Of a stretch of DNA of 64,000 nt, positions 21,449-32,951 are shown piece by piece. Numbering within the stretch: position 1 is the stretch's first letter; each line of letters starts with the position of its first letter. The stretch is taken from assembly GCA_024345305.1 (NCBI GenBank), contig BRON01000015.1, positions 62,001 through 126,000 on the forward strand, in the 5' to 3' direction. Under the pieces are notes generated by a model. It had not been told where the DNA came from and did not search any database. It saw nothing but the letters and a program-made list of their open reading frames with translations. Position numbers and translations under genes: made by a program. The DNA comes from Mrakia gelida (Eukaryota > Basidiomycota > Tremellomycetes > Cystofilobasidiales > Mrakiaceae).

Positions 21449-23671
21449 ATGCTCAACACTCTCGACGTTACAATTCAGCTTATCTCTCTCCGCTTCCAGC
21501 CTGCCACTCCCCGAGGGAAGGTAAGACCTCTTTAATTAACTAGCTTGCGAGAGGCAGCTCACCGTAGGTCGAGCTGGACCTTGCGAGCTCGAGTGTTGAA
21601 AGCTTCCCTTCCCTTCCTTCTTGCTTTGCTGACTCCCTTCCTTTCCCTCCTTTTTCGTCCTTTCTTCACACCTTAGCATTCGAAGAAGACTGGCCTCTTC
21701 CTCGCCGTACCCAACGAGATCGTAGAGCTTATCATCGAGGAAGGAGTCTCGAACAACAACCGAGACTTGCTCTCGCTCGGTTCGACGTCCAAACGGATGC
21801 ACTTCGTTCGTTCAGCTCTCTCTACGTTCAGAGGGTTTGAGCTCACTGTTCTGACGCTCTTTGGGACTCTCTGCTGTACAGCTCGTCTCAAGGATCATGG
21901 CGAAGAACATTCGTTGTGTCTTCAACAAGGATACCACCGACTCCAAGTTCGCCTCCCTCCTCGCCCTCGTTGACTCCGAGAACGGTCGAGGTCGAGTCAA
22001 GTCAGTCGTCTCTCCTTCTTTCTTCCTCTTTTCTCGTCACTTCTCGTTCAGAAGCTGAACTTACCTCCGATCCTCCTCGTCTACCTTTCTAGGAGTCTTC
22101 AACTCTCAAAGGTCAACTGGACTCCTCTCAGTCCTCGCTTCGTCCCTCAGCTCCTCACCGTCCTCGCTCCAATGAGCTCCCTCTCTCACCTCTCCATCGC
22201 CGCCGACTTCCTCTCCAACGACCTCCTCTCCATCCTCTATCACCACACCGCCCTCCATTCCTTCGAGATCACCCATCTCAATGGAGATCGAGTGTACCAA
22301 CAACGCCTCGACGAACTTCCTCGAACTCGTCCCGGAGCTGGTCGTCCACCTCGTCCCTCCGGTTCTCTCATCCTCTCCAACTTCGTCGCGACGGCCGAGG
22401 GATTCAACCAACTCGTCTACCTTCAAGCCTTAGCCAAGTTCATCGGCTCCCTCCCTTCGTACGGGATCCAGCTCCCATCCGTCGAGCTCGTCGTCGAATC
22501 GGCCGGACAGGAGGACAGACGCGTCGACCGAGCAGCTCTTCAGGCGAGCGGTCCCCTCGTTCGAACCGTCTTCCCATCCCTCGATCTCGTCACCCTCGTC
22601 ATCACTCCCGGATCCACCTACACCGGATACGCTCTTCTCTCCAAGATCGCAAGGGTTCAACGACCCTCAAGGATCGTCGTCGTCGTTCGAGCGGCTCAAC
22701 AATCCGCTTCGACCTTCCCAGGATTCCTCGGCCCCTTCCTCCCCCTCTGGACGCCGATGAAGGAGATCACGAGCGCTCTCGATACGGAAACGTCGACCAA
22801 GTGGAATGACGTCCTCGTCACGGAGGTCCGAGGGACGTACGACCGAGGACGAGTACTGTTGTTCGAACTCGCCTCGCTTTCCATCGTCCTAGATCCCGAG
22901 GAGTCGCTCTCGTCCAACCAGATCAATTCTCTCACCAACGATAAGATCGTCAACGGTGTTCGTTCGCTGGAGATCTCCTCGGGACGTTTCAAGAATCTCG
23001 TGAGTCGCCTTCGTCTCTCTTCCTCCTCGCGAGCTCGTCGCGTCCGAATGACTCGACTTCGTCGCTGACGCCTCTCTTTCTCTCTCTCTTTTTCTTTTCC
23101 CTCCTTCCTTCCACATCCACCAGCTCCACACTATGAAGATCTTCCAAGGCTTGAAGCACCTCACCTCCCTCACCCTCATCAACATGGACCTCACCTCCAC
23201 CCCAACCATCACCACCACCCTCGCCTGCTCCTCCTCATGCTTCAACAAGCTCCAACGATCCCACCCTCACTTCCATCAATCCGCCCAACTCGTAGGAGGC
23301 TACCAGAAGCTTCGACAGCTCCTCATCGAGGTGAACGTCCTTCGCTTTGAACAGCTGCTCCTCAAGTTCCCTGATCCGAAGTTCCAAGGTCGATACTCGG
23401 TCGAAGGAGCAGTCGAGGCGTGGTCGGTCATCGTCCCCAACAAGAACAACAGAGAGGACGGTGGACGGACTTGGAAGTTGGAGGTTAACATGATGCAGTC
23501 GGTGAAGGGTGGGAAGAAGCCGAGGTGCTATGGATGCGAGCAGAGCGGGGCGAGTGGGAAACGAAGGGGAGGGAGCGACCATCCGATCGTGGGGTTGATG
23601 AGCTGTGAGCTTGGGGAGGTGTCGAACGCTTTGAGGATTGTTGGTGTGGACTTCGAGGACGTTCGTGCTAG
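21449..23671 (+). CDS. F-box/LRR-like paralog C (best-preserved copy; last exon unresolved)
   Basis: Exons 21449-21520, 21677-21805, 21882-22000, 22093-22999 and 23124-23671 are all open and join with phases 0, 0, 2, 0. Exon 1 encodes 24 residues, as in A. Exon 2 carries the F-box-like segment (AVPNEIVELIIEEGVSNNNR ... LGSTSKRMHF). Exon 4 is a leucine-patterned region of about 300 residues. Exon 5 contains LKHLTSLTLINMDLT, the conserved LACSSSC, and the module CYGC ... HPIVGLMSCELGEVSNALR. A phase-2 donor at 23672 should lead to a further exon near 23815-23950. An attractive continuation ending at TAG 23949 exists, but the phase does not fit any acceptor cleanly. The protein is probably an SCF substrate receptor or a relic of one. 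The two CDS-disabling lesion types seen in its neighbours are absent here. Confidence 0.68.
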
Positions 23672-24390
23672 GTGAGTGCTAGTCCTGTCTTCTTCCCTTT
23701 GCCCTTCGCTCATCCTTCCTCTCCTCGCCGATGGTGTGCGCGTCTCGTCTTTCGTCGACTGACCGTCTTCGTCCCTCCTTCTTCGTTCTTCACCAAACGG
23801 GATCAAAGCTCAACAGCCTTCGTTGTTCGGGAAGTTCCTCCTGGGGAGTCCTTACATCGAGAAGGATGGGAAGAAGCTTCAGCTCCCGAAGGAAGAGGGT
23901 GGCGGAGCGAAGGGGAGGACTGCTTCGACGACATGTCTCAAATTTATGTAGATCGGAGGGAGGTGTGTGCTTGCTTTGCTTTCCCTTTGCTTTTGCTTCG
24001 GTGCTTTTTTTATTGCTTCGCTGTGGTTTCGTTGCTGTTTCGCTACTCGGTTATATGTTTTTTTGTGGCTCGTGGTCCTGTGGTTGAAGAGTGCGAAGAT
24101 GAAAGGACGTGCGAGAAGCGAACCTTCGTTCGACGCGACAAGATTTCTCCAGCGAAGCCTCGTCTCGCTCGACCGATCCACGAGCAAGAGAACAAGAAGA
24201 GCTCATGAATCGAAAGGGTAGGCATGAGTAAGCGAGGACATTCGATTCCTAGCGAGAAGTGCGAGAGCGGAAGCAAAAGCGAGATCTCTCAAACGGCGAG
24301 GCGAGGACGGGGAGTTCTGAGCAGAGGAGGAGAGGTTCGTCAGTCCGAAGCGACGAGAAAGGGGCCGAGGTAGAGCATACTCACTTTGGA

Positions 24391-26783
24391 TCAGGCAGCG
24401 GATCTGTTCAGAAGAGGGAAAGGGAGGAGAAACGATCAGCTCGAGGTCGAGGAGACGCGTCGAGGGAGAAGGATCGACGAACCTGAGGAACGTCTCGATG
24501 GAGTCGGAGGAGGCCGTCGAGGACTTCTTCCTGCGGGGGAGGTGATAGTAAAGCGGGGCGGAGGGTCAGCTACTACATCGAGATCGAAGTGGAGGAAAGT
24601 AGAGGGAACGAGAAACGCACTTTGAGTCGAACTTCTTCAGATCGAACCCTCCAGCCTTCAGCGCCGCTCGAACTTCGGAAGGACCAAGTCGCATCAGGGA
24701 GGAGACCGGGTTAATTTGGCCCTGGAAGTATGCCGACTCGCAAACGAAGCACGCGACAGAAGCGCTCCATCTCTCCGTCGACGCGTCCACGATCCCACCT
24801 TCCGTCTCCTTGATCGTCTCGACTCGGACTCCTCCCTCCATTTTGACGACTCCCTTCGCTCCAAAAATGAAACGATCTAGTTCGAAGATTCGCAGCTCGA
24901 CCCTAAGTTCTCCGGCGGTCCCGTCGTCGTTCGAGGAAGGGGGGTTCATTCCGGCGACGAGTTTCGCGAACCTCGCTCGGTTGACGTCGACGCCGACGTT
25001 CCAGAGAGCTCAATATCCTCCAACGAGTTCCGCAGCCTCGAAGATGACGAGTTTCTCCTTCTTGAGCCTCTTGTAACACGTTGGCGAGCAGGCGACGACT
25101 TTTCGAACCGTCGGGGAGGGAGTGAGAGAGGATCTGACGACGAGATGAGCGAGGGACGTGAGGGAGGAGAAGGCAGGAATGACGGAGTCCTAGAGGAAGA
25201 AGAGAAGGAGTAATAAGACGCGAGCATATCAAAGACGAGGGTCGAGGGAGAGGGAAAAGAAACGCACGAGGTTGGGAAAGAGAACATGACCTATCGGCCC
25301 TCCGTTGAGCTCAAGCGATACGAGGGCTGGAGCGAGGGAGCTGAGGTGGGTGATGAGCGCTGGGTGAATCTGCGTGTCTGCGTATGGGAAGAAGGAAAGG
25401 GAGACAATCGACGGGGAAAGAGCTAGATCAATCTGTGTGCGCGAGGGTAGAAGAATCGACGCGTCGACCGAACGGGGAAGAGGGAAAAGAACACTGACCT
25501 GTGTTCGCCTCAAACGAGAGATCTCGAACTCCGTTCCTCGTGATGAGAGCGTTGTACTTGGTGAAGGTTGAAGAGTACCAGGGCGTGAAGTCGGTCGTCT
25601 CGGAGGAAGGCAGATCGTTCGACCAGTCTGACCTCCACGTTCTCTCGCTCAGCTTGAACCCGCCGTATCTACCAACGGCGACGTGAACCTCCTGAAGTGC
25701 CGTCTGGCCCGTGTTGAAGACCTTCGAAATCCACTGGAGCGACGTAGGGCAGTGTTCCTCTCCGACGGCGACGTGAAGCGAAGCGAGGGCGGGAACGACG
25801 GAGGACTCGAGTCTCCCTGGAGGTGATCCTGCGACCCCGAGAGCTCCTCCATGACCGCTCTGGTGATTATGGAGGTCGACGTCGGAGACGACAACTCCGT
25901 GGAAGGTGAGGAAATCGAGAACTCGTCCGAGCTGATAGTAATCGTCCCTAGAGATGTAGAGTTCGGCTGAGAGTTGAGGGACGACGAGAGCCGGGAGGAG
26001 ACGAGGAGGAAGAGGCGAGCGATCGGAGGTATTGAGCTTGTTGGTCCTCCATCTCTCAACGGGAGTTCCGATCTTGAGGGTCGTGATGGAAGAGTGGGAG
26101 TGGATGAGGTTGAAGAGAGTGTTGGAGAGGAAGGGGAAAGGGATCTCGAGAGAGGTGAGATTGATGAAGGCGGGGAGGACCGATGCGAGGTTTGTGCTTG
26201 CGGCCATGTCTCTTTCGATCGAGTTCTTGGGTTTGCCGTCGACGAAGGAGAGGTGTCTGAAGGGAAGGGAGGGAGGAAGGCGAGAGGGGGTGAGTGAAAG
26301 CTCTCGTTCGATGGAAGCAGAGTCCATCACTGCTCCCTCGATCTCGACTGACCTGAGTCGAGAACTCTTTTCCGTGACCGTAGCCAGCTTCAGGAGAGGG
26401 ACGAAGTTCTCCTTCCTGTTGGTGATGATCTTGATGGAACGAAGAAGAACTGGGTTGGCGAGCTGGAGGGAGGGAAGAAGAGGTCGTCAGATCTCGAGGA
26501 GTCGAGGGAAGGAAGGTTGAGCTCGTTGCGGAAGGGAGGACTCACATCTCTCAATCTCTTGCAGCAGACTGCGAGAGCGACGAGGGACGAAGTAGGCATA
26601 AAGCTCATCATCATGTGGTGGAGGATCTCGGGAGGGACAGAGAAGATGAAGCATGTCTGGATGGGGAAGGGAGGAAGGAGGAGCGAGAGGTGAGCTTCAT
26701 CTGTTCTCGTCTCTAGCGTCCATCGACAGGTTTTCAAAAGTTTGACTGACCGAGGGGATAGTGTTGGATCTGGTAGACCTCAT
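24391..26783 (-). pseudogene. F-box/LRR-like paralog D, interrupted by an in-frame TGA
   Basis: Exons are 26751-26783, 26546-26656, 25499-26462, 25268-25377, 24621-25189, 24483-24530 and 24391-24403. All phases agree with A and B. The F-box-like part is VPPEILHHMMMSFM ... LAVCCKRLRD. In exon 24621-25189 the frame is interrupted once, by TGA at 25010-25012. The same frame continues in homologous sequence on both sides (AAELVGGY before, ALWNVGVDVNRARFAKL after) up to the C-terminal module (CFVCES ... SSLMRLGPSEVRAALKAGGF). The intron that splits A, B and C after their third exon is absent here, so exons 3 and 4 are fused without a gap. C and D are tail to tail about 0.7 kb apart. Function would be as for the family; this copy is likely dead or produces a truncated protein. 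Confidence 0.65.
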
Positions 26784-27123
26784 CTTGAAGCGTTAAGCGT
26801 TCTGGGTGGAGTAGAACGTGGAGGATGCTTGAGTGGAGGAGGTGGAAGTCGGGAAGTGACCTCGAGCTCAGGTTCGTCCTTCCTTTCTCCTCCCTCTCGT
26901 CTCCTCGTCACGTTTTCGCCGTAGTCCGACTCCAAATTTTCAAAGCCCTCGGCTCCAGGATGATGAACGCGGCTACTTGTCTCCCAAGATAATAAAATAA
27001 AGCGCCAGTTCACTGAATCGGACTCTTGCTCGAGTCGTCGAGACGCGTCGCGCTTCTAGCTCATCTCATCGTCAGATCTACCCTCAACCCTATCTACACC
27101 ACGCACTCTCCCCCCATCATCCT

Positions 27124-30100
27124 CTAAGACTGAACAGATCCGTATCCGGCGATGCAGTTCGACTTCGCGAGCGCAGTGCTTCCCGACCTCATGCTGAAGC
27201 GACGAACGAAGAGAGTCGGGGTCAGCTCAGATCGAGAGACTCGAGACAGGAACTCGAGGAGGAAACAACTCACTAGCAGATCTTGGCCTCCACACACTCC
27301 GTTGTGTTGCAGCTCTGAATGAAAGGAGTTCGAGAAGAGCTCTTTCCTTGATGCGTTGTGAACAACTCTACGAGCGAATGATCCTTCTCCATCTGGAGGA
27401 GAGAACGAAAGAGAGATGGTCAGCTACGCGTAGACTATGTGAAAATCTAGCCGTATAGATGAATCCCTAGTCTCGAAATGAGCGAGCAACTCACGTTCTC
27501 AGTGATCCGGTGGAAGAACGACGCGTTGAGCGGCGCGTCTGACGGCCAGGTAGAATCAGGATCGTAGGCTGTTCGAGTCGAGTACTCGAGCTCGAAGACG
27601 GGACCAGTCTTTCCGGCAGCGTCGAGGGAGGTGAAGGTAGACACGTTGGCGAAGAAGGTCTGGATGCAAAACAAAAGGCGATCAGTCGAGCTCGTGGAAC
27701 GAAGAGGGAAGAAGTTGAGGACGACGAGTGAACTCACCTTCGCTTCGTAAATCTCGAAACTCGCCGAATCAATCTCGTAGGTTCTGAATCCGGAGTTGAG
27801 GTTGGTCAAAGGAACGACCGAAGGACTCATCCAGGCGACGTTGACGGCGGTGTCCTCGTTCTGGACCGTTCCGTTGTTCTTGTACATGATCGAGAAGGCG
27901 TCCTCGTGGATGTGTCCGAAGAAGGTAGCGGCGACGACATGAGGAGAGAAGCGATCGATGCTAGAAGGGAAGGGAAAGCAAACGACGCGACGAGTCGAAG
28001 TCAGTTCGAAAGTTCGCTTCGTTCGTTTCTGCTCCCCCCAAACCGGACAGGAGGAGCAAACAAAGAGTGGGTGGTGACTCACATCTGGTAGTAGAGGTTG
28101 GTTGGGTTGTTCATCGGGTTCGTACCGTCCCAGCCGGGAAGACTGATGGAGAAAGCGAAGAACGAAGTGCGAAACGTCAAGCGTCAGATCGCTCGACCTC
28201 GACGCTCCGACTGAGCTTCTCGGAGGACTCACACGTGTCCAACGATCCTGAATCGTCAATGAAGCACAGATCAGTCATCAGAGATTCGCTCGATCTCGGA
28301 GAAGAGAGGAATGAAGCTCACCAAACTCGCTCCTTGTTGTCCTCCGCCTTCTGAAGCTCGTCGGTCAAGAATCGCAGCATTCCACTCGTATCGGGGTGGT
28401 CTGAGTTGATGTAGTTGTAGAAGTTGGCTCGGTACCCTGCAGGAAGGGTATCGAAAATCAAGAAGGTCAGACAAGAGGATAAAAGAAATCGAGAGGAGGT
28501 CCGAACGAACAGAGATCGGTGTTGAGGGTGATGATTCGAAGACCAGCTTTGTTGAGGGTCGAGTAGGCGGCGTAATGCGAGACGGACTCCTGGAGAAAGG
28601 ATGAGCGTGAGAGTTGACATGAAGGTCAGTATCCCGGGCTGAAAAATAAAGACGAGGCGAAGGGTCGATTCTCGAGCTTGCCTTCGCGATGTCTTCGGTG
28701 ACCCATCCCTCGTGAGCCCAAAGTCGCGCGAGATGGTCGTAGTTCCAGCTGGAAAGCTGATCGGCGATAGGGACCTCGGGTTGGATGGCGTGAGGAGCAT
28801 CTTGAGCCTGAAGAGCGAACCGGGAAGCGAAGAAGAACGTCAGTTCGAGCGACGACGCGTCGTGAAAAGCGAAGAGACGAACCTGCTGGAATTGGTCGTG
28901 GTTCCTGGAATAAGGAGGAGAGAACATGGTGAGCGGAGGGACGAGGCGGTGAAGATGCAGAGGATGTGACGAACCCCATGGCTGAGTCGAGAGAAGCATG
29001 AAACGAGGGTCAGCGGAAGCCAAGTTCAAGTCGAGAGCCGTTAGTCGTCGAACGCGACTCACCAACATACATCGCCCCAACGTCGACAAACTTCTTGATA
29101 AGACCAAAGAGGAGCACTTCCGAATACTCAATCTGGTGAAGAAAAGGCGTCGTTCAGCCTTCGTCGTCGCGTCGAGACGCGAGCTAAAACGAAAACGAAA
29201 CTGAACTCACCCAAGATCGCGAAAGTGTGTTGGCTGCGTCGTGAGAGACCATGTCTCCAGTCTGAGAATCGAGATCAGGAAGCGTCAAGTCAGTCTCGAT
29301 CTGATATAGAGTATTCGAAAAGGAGGAGTCGACGAACCATAATGCTGAACGCGAAGGGGTTCCTCTTGCTCGTTCCAGTCAAGACGGGGATCGCTTCGAG
29401 GGTAGCGGCGATGAGAGAGATAGGCGAGTCGCAGGTGAAAGCTCCGAAGTTCTGGAGAGGGAGAATAATGCGATGTACTCAGCGAGGTCGGAAGGAGAGC
29501 AGATGAGAGAGGACGAACGGGAGCAGGGAAGACCGTCGCGTTCGGCGACGCAGTGTTGAACCCTGTATCGAAAGAAGAGAGGGAGGTTAGGAAAGGACGA
29601 GCGAAGGAGAAGGAACAGATACTGACCTCCTTTTCTGCAGCACAACCCACTCGAACAGCTAGCTTCCGACGACGTGAGATATCTGAGTCGAAACGGACGA
29701 GGCGAGGTGAGCTCAGTCGCTCGTACAAAGGCGCAGCGCAGAAGACGTGGACTCACCTAGGATCGATATGCATATCCGAGAGATGAAGTACCTGAAGTCT
29801 CTTTCCACTGGCCTTGGGAACCGTCGCGTTCTCGGGTCGAGGTTTCGAGAACCAAGCGTCGAGATCGAGGGGAGCAGCAGCAGGGTATGGGCACTTCGAC
29901 TTGGTGATGAAGTTCTGGCAGAGTAGGATTCCGTCGTTTCCAGTGACGTTGGCGTAGGTGAGGACTTGAGCGAGGATGGGAGCGTAGGTGAACCTCGTGT
30001 ACATGTTTCGGCACCCCGAGACGGAGGCGAAGGCGTACTTGATGCAGAGCTCGGTTGCGAGATCCTCTGGAGGTCGTGCGAAGGAGAAGAAGAGAGAACG

Positions 30101-30679
30101 AAGTCAGACGCGTCGTCTCAACTGATTCGACTTCGAGCAGAAGAACGTACCGATCTCCCAAGGGTTGGACTTTGCGACTAGAGCAGCAATCTCGAGTCCC
30201 TTCACGCACTTCTCACAGGGAGTGGTCGAGTTGTCGGTTGAGTCGATCACGGCTGAGATCTTGGTAATGGCCCAAGAAGCGGTGAGGCTCGCGTTCTTGA
30301 CCGATGGGTTGGGCCAGTTGATGGCTGGCTCGTGAAAATGGCAGGCAGATAGTAGAGTGAGAGTCAGTCGAGATGCGGAAGTCGACGGGAAGGAAGAGGA
30401 GAAACGAGAGGACTCACGACCGAAGGTATCGTTCCCTGGAATCGTTTGAGAGGAAGAGAGGTCGAGCTCGTAGATCCTTCCGTTCACTGGATCAGAGACG
30501 ACGGGTTGGACTTGAGCTGAGGTCTGAGTAGGGCTGAAACCATTGTAGTAGGACTTGAAGGCCGAGAGAGGGAAGGACTTCTGAACGGTGACGACGGAGG
30601 GAGCCGCTGTCGGTGCTGGAGATGCGAGAACGACCAGAGGGGCCAGCGAGAGGAGGAGGAGGGCCGGTGAAGAGACCAT
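27124..30679 (-). CDS. Secreted acid sphingomyelinase-like phosphodiesterase
   Basis: Nineteen exons fit in frame (693 codons, TAG). From the 5' end they are 30418-30679, 30151-30324, 29757-30066, 29627-29682, 29519-29562, 29338-29451, 29211-29261, 29063-29132, 28975-28981, 28883-28904, 28682-28807, 28511-28589, 28322-28436, 28233-28247, 28083-28142, 27738-27960, 27495-27659, 27274-27392 and 27124-27193. A signal peptide (SPALLLLSLAPLVVLASPAP) starts the protein. A saposin-B-like region with Cys pairs (CEKC ... ELCIKYAFASVSGC ... LLCQ) covers about residues 124-210. The metallophosphoesterase motifs follow in order: DMH near 243, GD near 322, GNHD at 363-366, GHV near 480 and GHIH at 516-519. 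Known relatives hydrolyse sphingomyelin-type lipids outside the cell or in the vacuole. One exon is 7 nt and one is 15 nt; the intron after 28682 uses a GC donor. All catalytic motifs are present. Confidence 0.9.
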
Positions 30680-31600
30680 CTTGAAAGCGAGGGCTGCTGT
30701 GATGGTTAGAGGGAGAGATGAAGATCTCGCGGAAGGGAGATCAGCTCGGAGGAAAAGGAAGCTAAAACGAAGGAGAAGTCCGACGAGCGACCAACGTTTT
30801 GGAAGCGAGTCTGGAAGCACGTTGATGGAAAAACTGCAGCAACTGATCCCTCAGGAATGGAACCGCGCGATCCAGATTGAGGCGTATCTATCTTTGGAAC
30901 AAACACAGGAGCTCGTCAGTGACTGAGAGACCGAAGGAAGAAGGAAGCGAAGGAGGAAGGAAGGAAGATCGAGCTCACCTCGTCGTCCGTCGCAGAGCCT
31001 CCTCACGCTTCGAGCGGGACTTTCACGGGTTGATACCTCTTCTATATGAAAGTTCAGAGTGTTAGCCGACCACTGTAGAAGTGAAAGGTTTGGTGGCGAG
31101 ATCTAAACGTGTCGAAATGGGATGGCCGTCGATGAATAAAAAACGTCGAAGCTCGCGAGCTTCCTCCTTCTCCTTCTCACCTTCCATCTCCTCCCTTCAC
31201 TCAAAAAAAAAACAGCAGCTCTTCCCTCTCCCCCTCCTTCTTTCATTCTTCGCCTTCATCAGACCCAGAGCTCCATCCTCGTCACTTTCTCGCCGTCCAG
31301 GCGCTACCACAACGCCTGTGATTCGCTCTCGACTACCACGTCAAGCTCAGCGGCGCTCGATCCCTTCCTCCTCCCTCCCTCCTCCCTTGGATCGATTGGC
31401 TTACGTCCACCTTATCCCATTCCTTCGCCTCTACCGCCCTAGGAATGAGGATCAGCTACTACTTCAAGAAATGGTACCGTCATCTTCCGCTCGACTCGAC
31501 GAGTACCGGTGAGCCTCCTCTCCGACTTCCTGCTCCTCCCCTTTTCCCTGTGTCTTCTTGTCCTTCAACCTAAGTAACATGCTTCTCGTCTTTTTCACTT
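30680..31600. other. Upstream region shared by the sphingomyelinase and gene E
   Basis: This is the likely divergent promoter region. It contains a homopolymer A run near 31204 and CT-rich tracts. A short open stretch starting ATG 31445 (MRISYYFKKWYRHLPL) ends at a good GTGAGC donor (31509). It could be exon 1 of gene E, but its phase does not match the next exon. Confidence 0.35.
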
Positions 31601-31605
31601 CATCA

Positions 31606-32951
31606 ATGGGGGATGTTATCGATCAAACCATCTGCTGCATGCACAAGGGTCCTCCACCGAAGCTGTTGGACCTGGAGCGAATTGATACTTTGCTCGGGAG
31701 CGCTGGTTTCAGGATGCTGCTCCGTTCGCTTATCGTCTTCTCGAGGACTGTTACGCGTTTGAGCTGGGGAGAAAGCGTAATCCAAAAGACTATCGTCAAG
31801 GTCAGCCCGATCTCTCGTCTTTCATGGCTCGCTCAATCCTCGTCCCTCCGACGTTCTGATCTTGCCCTCTCTTTCTTTCACCATCTCCAGATTCCGTCCT
31901 ACCTCTCCTACTCTCCTTCCTGGACACCATCCCGAACCTCTTCGATATCAGGCTTTCTCACATCCACTTTTCAACCTCGTCTCTCCCCTACCTCAAGTCC
32001 ATCATCTCCCGTCCGTCCCTTCGTCGACTCTTGCTGAAGAAGTGCGAGTTCGAGAAGGGTTCGCTCGTCGACCTCCTCCAATTCCTCATCGACCATCTTC
32101 CTCAAGCACCGAACCTCTCCACTATCGTCATCACTTCCTATGAGTCGAGCGTCGACCAGTTCAAACCATCCGGCTCGACCTCGACCTTCCTTGAGGACGC
32201 GACTCAGGTTCGGGTCAAGGACCTCGTCTTTCGGATCCTTCAACTCGGACGACATTGCCGGCTAGAACGGTTCGTCTTTAATGAGGGAAGCGAGTTCTTC
32301 CCTTGGCATCGGGAGGAGAGGGAGTCGTTCTGGTGGAACCTTCCCTTCACGAACAGGATCATCCACGTTGTCGACGTCGACGGACTTCCCTGCACCCATT
32401 GGTCGAAGTGGACTCTCCACTCCAACGCTCAACGATGCCAAGCAACTAGGACCACCGCTCGAACCCTTCTCCCCATCTTCCGAACCATCCTCCACTTCCC
32501 CTCGTCGTCTTCCCTCGCCGAACATCGTCAACGAGATCAATCCAACCGCAACCTCGACGACGCCTCGAATCCAACCCCGTCCACTACCACTTCCTTCCGC
32601 TCCTCCTCCTCCCCTCGATCAGCTTTCGCCTCTCACACCTCACGCCTCACCGTCCTCCACCTCCCCATCGAGCTCCGTCGGATGATCCTCCTCTTCCTCG
32701 ACGCGACTCCCCTCGCTCCTCGACAGGTCACAAACCTTCTCGCGTTCGCCGAGAACCCTTCGTCTCGAGATCTCGGATTGGGTGGACTCGAGGAGGTGCT
32801 GAGGTTATGCGATTGCTGGGTTGCTCAGGAGGAGGACGGGTGGGACGAGGAAGGAGTGCTGTGTCAGTTCAAGGGCGAAGGGATGGAGTCGAGTCGAGTC
32901 GATCTCGAAGAGCTGAAATCGACGGATACACGAGGCTTTGCGACTCGATGA
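31606..32951 (+). CDS. Divergent F-box/LRR-like gene E, 5' structure unclear
   Basis: The main exon 31891-32951 is open in one frame and ends in TGA. It begins with leucine-patterned sequence (VLPLLLSFLDTIPNLFDI ... PYLKSIISRPSLRRLLLKK) like the LRR-type parts of the neighbouring family. Unusually, the F-box-like stretch (LTVLHLPIELRRMILLFLD) is near the C-terminus, at about 32650-32700. An upstream exon (about 31606-31800: MGDVIDQTICCMHKGPPPK ... SVIQKTIVK) has good splice ends. However, it leaves phase 0, while the main exon needs two leading bases. Either a weaker donor near 31708 is used or this copy is also frameshifted. No CxxC module is visible. I place it loosely in the family because of neighbourhood and pattern. 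Confidence 0.45.
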
